5,526 nt of DNA from Gammaproteobacteria bacterium (GTDB taxonomy: Bacteria; Pseudomonadota; Gammaproteobacteria; SZUA-152): the NCBI GenBank assembly GCA_030599435.1, contig JAUVNZ010000118.1, positions 1 to 5,526 of the forward strand, written 5' to 3'. A model generated the notes under the pieces. That model did no database searches. It saw only the letters and a program-made list of their open reading frames with translations, and was not told the origin of the DNA. The translations under genes and the position numbers were made by a program. Below, piece by piece: positions 1 to 5,378 of this stretch (positions are counted from its first letter, which is position 1; the number at the start of each line of letters is the position of its first letter).

Positions 1-863
1 CGCATAAGCAATGGGATGCCCTGGATGGTTTGCAAACCCAAAATCTACGAGCGGTATTTCAATACCATGATGCTCAAACTAATGACGAAGCGTTAACGTG
101 CGCGGTGATGGCTTCTGCCCAAAGCCTGGGGGCCGAATTATTGCTTAATACAGAGTTTCTTGGGGCTCATCTTGGCGAGCGTGGAGATGTGGGTGGAGGC
201 AATGGTGACGATAATAGTGAGGTGCGTTTCAAAGAAGGGGGAGTAGAGAAAAGTTGTCGTTGTCGTGTCATTGTGAATGCGGGTGGGCCCTGGGTGAATT
301 CTGTTTTGGAGCGTGTAGATTCTGGTGTGAGTCAACTGGCGATTGACTTGGTGCAGGGGGCGCACATATTGCTGCGTGGCAAGCTGGAGCGCGGTGTCTA
401 TTATCTGGAATCACCCCGGGATCAACGTCCGCTCTTTGCTATACCCTGGCGGTCCAATGGGCAGGATGTGGTGATGGTGGGAACTACCGAAACGAACTTC
501 ACCGGTGATCCCAAAAACGTGAGGCCCCTGCCGCAGGAGCAGCAGTATCTCCAGGAAGCGTTTGATCATTATTTTCCGAATGTGCAGAAGGAGGGAGCAA
601 ATGCTCGTAGGATTGATGCTTTTGCCGGTCTGCGTGTTTTGCCGACGGGAAATGGTTCTACTGGTGATTTTCATGCAGCCCGGTCACGTGACACCATTTT
701 GTTTCCCGATCGACCAGAAAAACCACGCCTGGTGACTATCTATGGGGGCAAGCTAACTGCTTATCGGGCGACGGCAGAGAAGGTTATGGCATTGGTGCAG
801 GCTTCACTACCGCAACGAAAACCTGTTGCCAGCACCCGTAAATTGCCGCTAGAGCCGGCATAA
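1..863 (+). CDS. glpD: FAD-dependent glycerol-3-phosphate dehydrogenase, C-terminal part (5' end outside window)
   Basis: The reading frame is open from the left edge (first full codon at base 3) to a TAA at 861-863, so this is the C-terminal part of a longer protein. The TTG at 30 is internal, not a real start. Family signs are NAGGPW (276-293), typical of the FAD-binding DAO fold; PRDQRPLFAIPW (414-449); VVMVGTTET soon after; the AGLRVLPT loop; and IYGGKLTAYRATAE near the end (738-779), which matches the GGKLTTYR block of GlpD enzymes. Members oxidise sn-glycerol 3-phosphate to dihydroxyacetone phosphate at the inner membrane and pass electrons to quinone. The protein stops at TRKLPLEPA, about where E. 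coli GlpD (501 residues, from memory) begins a C-terminal cap of roughly 120 residues, so this is a short form or a truncated one. A Gly/Asp-rich stretch (about 168-227) looks like a flexible loop. The family call is firm; the exact substrate is less sure without the N-terminus. Confidence 0.87.
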   Translation, partial: HKQWDALDGLQTQNLRAVFQYHDAQTNDEALTCAVMASAQSLGAELLLNTEFLGAHLGERGDVGGGNGDDNSEVRFKEGGVEKSCRCRVIVNAGGPWVNSVLERVDSGVSQLAIDLVQGAHILLRGKLERGVYYLESPRDQRPLFAIPWRSNGQDVVMVGTTETNFTGDPKNVRPLPQEQQYLQEAFDHYFPNVQKEGANARRIDAFAGLRVLPTGNGSTGDFHAARSRDTILFPDRPEKPRLVTIYGGKLTAYRATAEKVMALVQASLPQRKPVASTRKLPLEPA

Positions 864-956
864 AAAGCCATTGGTTGCTCGTTGGGGATTCTTGTTGTTA
901 GCGGGAGGCCGATGCGAGTCTTTGGCAGTGGTGGGCTTTGAAAGGCCAATAATGGC

Positions 957-962
957 TATAAT
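957..962 (+). promoter_or_regulatory. Candidate -10 box, perfect TATAAT
   Basis: TATAAT is an exact match to the sigma-70 -10 consensus. It lies 123 bases before the LysR-type start codon. The best -35-like hexamer, TTGGCA at 922-927, is 29 bases away, too far to be a standard partner. Nothing at 16-18 bases resembles TTGACA, and the bases before the box (GGC) are not a true extended -10. It may be functional with an activator, or chance. Confidence 0.3.
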
Positions 963-995
963 TTCACCAGATGCCTCTTATTTTTAATGGTTTGC

Positions 996-1012
996 TTAAT
1001 TAGTTTGATTAA
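996..1012. repeat. Imperfect palindrome TTAAT-N7-ATTAA, possible regulator site
   Basis: TTAAT (996-1000) and ATTAA (1008-1012) form an inverted repeat with a 7-base centre, overlapping the -35 side of the promoter candidate. LysR-type regulators often bind interrupted dyads upstream of their own gene. This one does not fit the usual T-N11-A spacing symmetrically, so an autoregulatory operator is only a guess. Confidence 0.3.
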
Positions 1013-1031
1013 TTGCTACCATTAGTATGAT
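1005..1031 (+). promoter_or_regulatory. Candidate sigma-70-like promoter of the LysR-type gene
   Basis: TTGATT (1005-1010) and TATGAT (1026-1031) each resemble the -35 and -10 hexamers, with a short 15-base spacer. Transcription from here would begin near 1038 and give a leader of about 50 bases. The short spacer and the high AT content of the region make this tentative. Confidence 0.35.
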
Positions 1032-1040
1032 TTATTGCTA
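1012..1040. repeat. Direct repeat ATTGCTA, two copies 22 bases apart
   Basis: ATTGCTA occurs at 1012-1018 and again at 1034-1040. The period of 22 bases is close to two turns of the DNA helix, so both copies face the same side. They bracket the TATGAT -10 candidate. Such spacing suits a protein binding side by side, but two 7-mers in an AT-rich stretch can also arise by chance. Confidence 0.3.
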
Positions 1041-1085
1041 ATATTGTATTCCCACCTAAATTAAAGAAGAAATAAGCACAATCCT

Positions 1086-1994
1086 ATGGCTGATCGCAGA
1101 TTAAAAGTGTTTTATCACGTGGCTCGCCAGTTGAGTTTCACCAAGGCTGCCGAGATATTACATATGACCCAACCGGCGGTCACCTTCCAGGTCCGACAGT
1201 TGGAAGAGTGTTTTAATACTCGCCTCTTTGATCGTACCCACAATAAAATCAGTCTTACCGAGGCCGGCGATAGAGTTTTTGCTTTTGCAGAGAAAATATT
1301 CCATCTATACGACGAAATGGAAAATGCCGTTCGTGAACTGACAGGTGAGATTAGCGGCGTATTGATTCTGGGTGCCAGCACGACTGTCGCAGAATATATG
1401 TTGCCCGCATTGCTAGGTGACTTCAAAGAAAAATATCCTGACGTCAATATTCGCCTTAAGGTGTCTAATACCGACGGCATTGTGTCTATGGTAGAGAATA
1501 ATGAGATTGACCTGGGTGTTGTAGAAGCACCGGTTACCAACAAGAACCTTGCGGTAGAGGTGTGTCGAACAGACCGTTTGGTGGCCATTACACCGCCTGG
1601 GCATGAATTAGCCAAGCACGGGAAAATGGCTGTGAGTTCGATTCTAGAGTATCCGTTTATCTGCAGAGAAGAAGGTTCGGGTACACGTGAAGTTATCATG
1701 GAGTATCTCAAGCATGCTGGTGTTGACGAAGGTCAGTTAAATATCATTATGGAGCTGGGAAGCCTGGAAGCACTCAAAGGTGCAGTTGAAGCGGGTATTG
1801 GTATCAGTATTGTTTCCCGCGCCACGTTAATCAAAGAAATCAAGTTAGGTTCAGTTGAAGTACTGGAGCTGGATGTACCTCTTGAGCGGCCATTTTCATT
1901 CGTTCATCAAAAACATAAATTCCGCCAACGAGCCATGGATGAGTTGCTGGAGTTTGCTCGCAATTATTGCGAGGAACATAAGAATATCGATTAA
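1086..1994 (+). CDS. LysR-type transcriptional regulator, CysL/YeiE/CbbR-like subgroup
   Basis: A complete 302-residue protein, the usual length for the family. Residues about 3-62 form the winged helix-turn-helix, with the helix-turn-helix at 21-40 (AAEILHMTQPAVTFQVRQLE) followed by TRLFDR and LTEAG. A linker helix covers about 63-88, and the effector-binding domain about 90-295. GASTTVAEYMLP (96-107), REEGSGTR (194-201) and AVEAGIGISIVSR (233-245) are the blocks that resemble the CysL/YeiE/CmpR/CbbR subgroup, some of whose members sense sulfur compounds or carbon-fixation metabolites. The ligand and targets here cannot be read from sequence. ATG 1086 is chosen because MADRRLKVFYHVARQ aligns with the family N-terminus. 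Its Shine-Dalgarno is weak: a purine stretch AAAGAAGA at 1063-1070, 15 bases away. It leads a tight same-strand group with the small protein and transporter, the first candidates for its control. Confidence 0.93.
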   Translation: MADRRLKVFYHVARQLSFTKAAEILHMTQPAVTFQVRQLEECFNTRLFDRTHNKISLTEAGDRVFAFAEKIFHLYDEMENAVRELTGEISGVLILGASTTVAEYMLPALLGDFKEKYPDVNIRLKVSNTDGIVSMVENNEIDLGVVEAPVTNKNLAVEVCRTDRLVAITPPGHELAKHGKMAVSSILEYPFICREEGSGTREVIMEYLKHAGVDEGQLNIIMELGSLEALKGAVEAGIGISIVSRATLIKEIKLGSVEVLELDVPLERPFSFVHQKHKFRQRAMDELLEFARNYCEEHKNID

Positions 1995-2006
1995 GGGTTA
2001 CGATTT

Positions 2007-2399
2007 ATGCCCATGCCTGGCGTTGGCAAGATGAAAACCTCCGAAAAAAAATTACTCGCTTTGTTTAAACGCCTTGAGACATCAGGGCAGGAAACATTAT
2101 TGGCATTCGCCGAGTTTCTTACTCACCGTAATTCCAGCGAAGACCTTCCGGTAGCACCTCTAGCTAAACCTCAAATTATCCAGCGACCAGAAACAGAAAG
2201 CGTTGTGGCGGCAATTAAACGTCTTTCTGCAAGCTATCCAATGTTGGAAAAACCACAATTGTTAAATGAAACCTCAGCAATCATGACCAAACACGTAATG
2301 CAGGGCCAAGAAGTAGAAAAAGCTATTGATGAGTTGGAGGCTCTTTTTTTACAGTTTTATGAAGAGATGGTGGAAGAATTCGACAAGGGACAGCAATGA
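2007..2399 (+). CDS. Small protein of unknown function between LysR regulator and PerM-like transporter
   Basis: A 130-residue soluble, charged protein that I cannot place in a named family with confidence. Residues about 10-38 (KTSEKKLLALFKRLETSGQE onward, then LLAFAEFL) look like an amphipathic helical hairpin, such as is found in small adaptor or DNA-associated proteins. Residues about 39-60 form a Pro-rich linker. Residues 61-125 are predominantly helical, with AAIKRLSASYPML, LLNETSAIMTKHVMQG and a strongly acidic tail helix. There are no membrane segments, signal peptide, cysteine cluster or nucleotide-binding motif. ATG 2007 is chosen because AAGGG at 1993-1997 sits 9 bases upstream; the in-frame ATGs at 2013 and 2031 are alternatives, and the conserved-looking part begins at 2031. 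It starts 12 bases after the regulator stop and overlaps the transporter start, so the three are probably co-transcribed. Small proteins like this may carry automatic regulator labels; I see no cyclic-nucleotide domain supporting one. Confidence 0.83.
   Translation: MPMPGVGKMKTSEKKLLALFKRLETSGQETLLAFAEFLTHRNSSEDLPVAPLAKPQIIQRPETESVVAAIKRLSASYPMLEKPQLLNETSAIMTKHVMQGQEVEKAIDELEALFLQFYEEMVEEFDKGQQ
2385..2390 (+). promoter_or_regulatory. Shine-Dalgarno site for the transporter, inside the upstream gene
   Basis: AAGGGA lies 5 bases before the ATG at 2396, within the last codons of the small-protein gene. Together with the ATGA stop/start overlap it supports this start and suggests coupled translation of the two proteins. 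Confidence 0.65.
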
Positions 2400-3466
2400 A
2401 CGTTTTACGTGCCTGGTATGAGCGCAATTTCTCTGACCCTCAGGCGGTAATACTGGCTTTATTTTTAATTAGTGGATTTGTTATTGTCATTTTTTGGGGC
2501 GGAATGCTGGCCCCATTATTAGTAAGCGTGGTCATTGCTTATCTTCTTGAAGCAATTGTGCAAATCTTAGAAAAAAATGGGTTGCCGCGTTTTTCTGCAG
2601 TGTTGATCGTATTTATAATATTCGTTTTCGTCTTCCTGCTTTTGGTGCTGATGTTGATGCCAATGTTGTCCGGACAGGTAGCGCAATTAATGCAGGAATT
2701 GCCACGTCAAATTGATGGAGGGCAACAGTTGTTGATGCGCTTGCCGGAAATGTATCCACAAACAGTTTCTGAAGCCCAGGTGAAAGATATTATGAGTGCT
2801 ATCCGGCATGAGCTGACAGGTTTTGGGCAAACGCTTTTATCATTATCTATTTCATCAATCCCGGGATTGATTGCGTTGGCGGTTTATCTGTTTTTGGTTC
2901 CACTGTTGGTTTTTTTCTTTTTGAAAGACAAACGACTTATTTTAAATTGGGTGGCGAGTTATCTTCCAAAGCAGCGTGGTTTAGCGTCTAAGGTTTGGGC
3001 TGAGATGGATCAGCAAATTGGCAACTATGTGCGTGGAAAGTTCTCCGAGATTTTGATTGTTGGTGGCACAACTTATGTCACATTTTTACTGATGGGATTG
3101 AATTACGCAGCTTTACTTAGTGCGTTAGTGGGTTTGTCGGTCATCATTCCTTACATTGGCGCAGCGGTAGTGACCATACCAGTTGCTATGATTGCTTTTT
3201 TTCAGTGGGGCTGGGGTACTGAGTTCGCGTACTTGATGATCGCTTACGGAGTCATTCAGGCTCTTGATGGCAATGTGGTTGTCCCGCTGTTGTTTTCTGA
3301 GGCGGTTAATTTACATCCTGTTGCAATTATAGTGGCGGTCTTGTTGTTTGGCGGACTCTGGGGATTATGGGGAGTTTTCTTTGCAATTCCTTTAGCGACG
3401 CTAGTGAAAGCTGTGCTGAGAGCATGGCCAAAACAGGGACAATTTGATCCGATCAGCGAGGCATGA
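2396..3466 (+). CDS. AI-2E family (PerM/TqsA-like) inner-membrane transporter
   Basis: A complete 356-residue protein of the AI-2E transporter family (Pfam PF01594), at the usual length. Hydrophobic segments lie at about residues 16-34, 36-55, 65-90, 151-177, 213-235, 238-268, 274-290 and 303-340, with a soluble stretch at about 91-150. Family blocks visible are FLVPLLVFFFLKDKR (166-180), IPYIGAAVVTIP (251-262), QALDGNVVVPLLF (288-300) and NLHPVAIIVAVLLFGGLWGL (305-324), followed by the AIPLATLVK end. E. coli TqsA exports the quorum signal AI-2, and other members act as Na+/H+ antiporters or have unknown cargo, so no substrate can be assigned. The start overlaps the upstream stop as ATGA with a good Shine-Dalgarno at 2385-2390. 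The stop (3464-3466) in turn overlaps an ATG at 3463. It is probably expressed with the regulator and small protein. Confidence 0.92.
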   Translation: MNVLRAWYERNFSDPQAVILALFLISGFVIVIFWGGMLAPLLVSVVIAYLLEAIVQILEKNGLPRFSAVLIVFIIFVFVFLLLVLMLMPMLSGQVAQLMQELPRQIDGGQQLLMRLPEMYPQTVSEAQVKDIMSAIRHELTGFGQTLLSLSISSIPGLIALAVYLFLVPLLVFFFLKDKRLILNWVASYLPKQRGLASKVWAEMDQQIGNYVRGKFSEILIVGGTTYVTFLLMGLNYAALLSALVGLSVIIPYIGAAVVTIPVAMIAFFQWGWGTEFAYLMIAYGVIQALDGNVVVPLLFSEAVNLHPVAIIVAVLLFGGLWGLWGVFFAIPLATLVKAVLRAWPKQGQFDPISEA

Positions 3467-3555
3467 TTTTTTGGGGTGTGGGTTCTGAGAATTCTTTCAG
3501 TTGGATTGAAGAAATTGGGCGTGATGACGATGTCATATATAGGTCGACTAGATAA
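3463..3555 (+). CDS. Possible 30-residue micro-ORF bridging transporter and ATPase genes
   Basis: ATG 3463 overlaps the transporter stop in an ATGA arrangement and opens a frame of 30 codons ending at TAA 3553-3555, filling most of the gap before the ATPase gene. The predicted peptide begins MIFWGVGSENSF and has an acidic middle (IEEIGRDDDV). GAGG at 3458-3461 is Shine-Dalgarno-like but only 1 base from the ATG, so translation would rest on coupling to the transporter. No recognisable family. It could be a real small protein, a translated leader that helps expression of the ATPase, or a chance frame of modest length; I favour chance or leader over a stable product. Confidence 0.27.
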   Translation: MIFWGVGSENSFSWIEEIGRDDDVIYRSTR

Positions 3556-3566
3556 TGTAGCTACCA
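3467..3566. other. Gap between transporter and ATPase genes; no clear promoter
   Basis: Only weak promoter-like elements are seen: TTGGGC at 3515-3520 with TATAGG at 3538-3543 (spacer 17), and TATATA at 3536-3541. There is no intrinsic terminator and no sigma-54 type GG-N10-GC element that I can see. The ATPase may be transcribed by read-through from the operon above or from one of these weak sites. Confidence 0.4.
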
Positions 3567-5321
3567 ATGACAAAAAAACAAATTCCCATAAATGATACAG
3601 AAGATTTGGCGCGTACGCTTCGCGAGTCAGTCGCGCACGCAGACTCATTGTTGGGCGATATTCTGTTGACAGGTGGTGAAATTACTCCCGAACAATTACA
3701 GGAATCTCTGGATGCCCAGAAAATCTCAGAGCCGCAAAAACATCTAGGTGAATTGCTGGTTGAATTAGGATTTACTAGCCAGGAACAGGTAAATATTGCT
3801 CTAGCTGATAAATTGGGTGTCCCTTACGTTAGCCTGGAAGATTTCGAAGTAGAACAGTTTCCCGTTTCCCTGATACCGCCTGATATTGCATTGCAATACA
3901 ACATGCTACCTTTAGCGGTGATCGGGGATTTGCTGGTTATTGCTATGGAAAACCCATTTGACTGGGACGCGCTGGAAATTGTGCGATTCAATGTTAAAAA
4001 AAATATAGAACCTGTTTTATCGCCAGCGCGCGATATTACCCGGGCGCTAAACAAATTCTACAGTGATTTTAGTGAGGACAATTTACTGGAAGAAATGGAG
4101 TCCTCTCCCGATTTTCCAGTTATGCCGGCTGGAGTTGATGCATCCCCACATCTTGTTGTGCAAGAAGCTAACAAGGCGCCCATTGTACGGTTGTTGGATG
4201 CGATTATTTCACAGGGAATATTTCGAAAAGCATCTGATATAAATATTCGCCCAGAGAAGTTGCGGGTGAATGTATTTTATCGCATTGATGGCAAGATGCA
4301 ATTCGTGCGTACTTTTCACAAGTCGCTATTGTTGCCATTGATAAGTCGCATCAAGATTATGGGGCATATGGATATTTCTGAACGCAGGTTACCGCAGGAT
4401 GGGCATGCGAGGGTTTTTCATAATAATCGGCCAGTTGATTTGCGTTTGTCAGTAATTCCTACAGTGGTGGGTGAGAGTGCAGTCCTACGAATTCTTGATA
4501 AAGAGGTCGGTTTGAAGCCAATAGATTCTATTGGCCTGATGCCGAAAGAGCTTGAAGCTCTCCGGAGTATGATAACTCAAACCACCGGCATGCTGTTGGT
4601 AGTTGGTCCCACAGGTTCAGGTAAGTCAACGACACTGTATGCCATTTTGAATGAGATTCGGAAAAATAATCCTCACGTCATTACAGTTGAAGATCCTGTC
4701 GAATATCACATAGAAGGTTTAGAGCAAATTCAAACTGCTTCATCAAGGGGGTATACCTTTGCAGAGGCTTTACGGCATATTTTGCGACATGACCCGGATG
4801 TCATCATGGTCGGTGAGATTCGTGATGGTGAAACAGTACAGATTGCAAATAAGGCGGCTCTGACGGGGCATTTGGTGTTGAGTACTTTACATACCAACGA
4901 TGCTCCAAGCACCATTACACGATTAACAGACATGGGGGTGGAACCCTACTTGTTAAGTTCTACTTTATTGGGAGTTATGTCGCAGCGACTTGTTCGTCTG
5001 AATTGTCCACATTGTGTTGAAGAAGTGAAAGGTGATGATGAAATTCGGAAAGCATTAGGGCTTAAGAAATCCGGTGTATTTTTTCGTGGCAAAGGGTGTG
5101 CGACGTGTGACTTTACAGGTAGCCATGGGCGGCATGCAGTATGCGAGTTATTGGTCATCACACCTGAAATTCGACAACTCATTAATGAAGGCGCAACAGC
5201 TCAATCAATAAGAGAAAAAGCGATACAGCAAGGTATGGTGCCTATTGTTGAAAGCGCGCTTAATCTCGCGCGCGAAGCCAGAATATCACTTGAAGAGGTT
5301 TATTCAGTGAGGCTGGAGTGA
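3567..5321 (+). CDS. GspE/PilB/MshE-type assembly ATPase with MshEN-like N-terminus
   Basis: A complete 584-residue hexameric motor ATPase of the type II secretion/type IV pilus family, which acts on the cytoplasmic face of the membrane to drive pilin or pseudopilin assembly. Residues about 27-165 form an MshEN-like (GSPII_E_N) region. It has two copies of the LG-x-x-L repeat: LLGDILLTGGEIT (28-40) and HLGELLVELGFT (59-70), followed by LGVPYVSL (83-90). The motor has RRLPQDGHARV (273-283), Walker A GPTGSGKST (347-355), Asp box VITVEDPVEY (371-380), Walker B DVIMVGEIRD (411-420) and His box TGHLVLSTLHTND (433-445). A tetracysteine zinc site is seen at C480-C483 and C511-C514. All catalytic motifs look intact. 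The in-frame stop at 3558-3560 forces ATG 3567, or something later, as start; it has no good Shine-Dalgarno. No pilC/gspF or pilin gene is next to it, so PilB, GspE and MshE roles cannot be told apart. MshEN domains bind cyclic di-GMP in some relatives. Confidence 0.95.
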   Translation: MTKKQIPINDTEDLARTLRESVAHADSLLGDILLTGGEITPEQLQESLDAQKISEPQKHLGELLVELGFTSQEQVNIALADKLGVPYVSLEDFEVEQFPVSLIPPDIALQYNMLPLAVIGDLLVIAMENPFDWDALEIVRFNVKKNIEPVLSPARDITRALNKFYSDFSEDNLLEEMESSPDFPVMPAGVDASPHLVVQEANKAPIVRLLDAIISQGIFRKASDINIRPEKLRVNVFYRIDGKMQFVRTFHKSLLLPLISRIKIMGHMDISERRLPQDGHARVFHNNRPVDLRLSVIPTVVGESAVLRILDKEVGLKPIDSIGLMPKELEALRSMITQTTGMLLVVGPTGSGKSTTLYAILNEIRKNNPHVITVEDPVEYHIEGLEQIQTASSRGYTFAEALRHILRHDPDVIMVGEIRDGETVQIANKAALTGHLVLSTLHTNDAPSTITRLTDMGVEPYLLSSTLLGVMSQRLVRLNCPHCVEEVKGDDEIRKALGLKKSGVFFRGKGCATCDFTGSHGRHAVCELLVITPEIRQLINEGATAQSIREKAIQQGMVPIVESALNLAREARISLEEVYSVRLE

Positions 5322-5378
5322 AGACCTTTAATTAAACGCTATCTTGTTACTATCCATATTTTTTACAAATCTAAACTG
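5322..5378. other. Convergent intergenic gap, no terminator seen
   Basis: Fifty-seven AT-rich bases separate the ATPase stop from the stop of the minus-strand gene. A T-run at 5359-5364 is present, but no GC-rich stem precedes it on the plus strand; TTGT (5344-5347) and ACAA downstream form only four pairs. Nothing usable for minus-strand termination is seen either. Confidence 0.5.

Larger units (their letters stand above)
864..1085. other. Intergenic region between glpD and the LysR-type gene
   Basis: There is no credible gene in this 222-base stretch; the longest plus-strand ATG frames I read here are only about ten codons. The first half has ordinary composition and the second half (about 970-1075) is very AT-rich. 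It contains a 7-base inverted pair, AGCCATT at 866-872 and AATGGCT at 951-957, and a small stem at 934-947 (GGCTT with AGGCC, one G-U pair). Neither is followed directly by a T-run, so no intrinsic terminator for glpD can be called. The AT-rich half holds the promoter candidates and repeats listed separately. Confidence 0.7.

Noticed and set aside
761..949. 62-codon minus-strand frame over the end of glpD and the gap
   Set aside because: About half of it is antisense to conserved glpD codons, and the peptide has no recognisable features.
866..957. AGCCATT/AATGGCT inverted pair and inner small stem as a terminator or riboswitch after glpD
   Set aside because: The outer stem has only 7 pairs with a loop near 78 bases, the inner stem has five pairs including one G-U, and no T-run follows either. 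No known riboswitch core is visible.
1115..1711. 198-codon minus-strand frame inside the LysR-type gene
   Set aside because: The plus strand carries an unmistakable, intact LysR-type protein over the same bases; the antisense peptide is Ser/Arg-rich without domain features.
3256..3648. 130-codon minus-strand frame across the transporter-ATPase junction
   Set aside because: It is antisense to conserved parts of two well-supported proteins and shows no family motif.
3996..4003. Eight-A run in the ATPase gene as a programmed frameshift or slippage site
   Set aside because: The zero frame continues without break into all motor motifs, and no stimulating structure or alternative product is evident.
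5344..5368. TTGT/ACAA with T-run as a terminator for the ATPase gene
   Set aside because: Four A/T-rich pairs cannot form a stable stem, and the T-run lies inside the would-be loop rather than after it.
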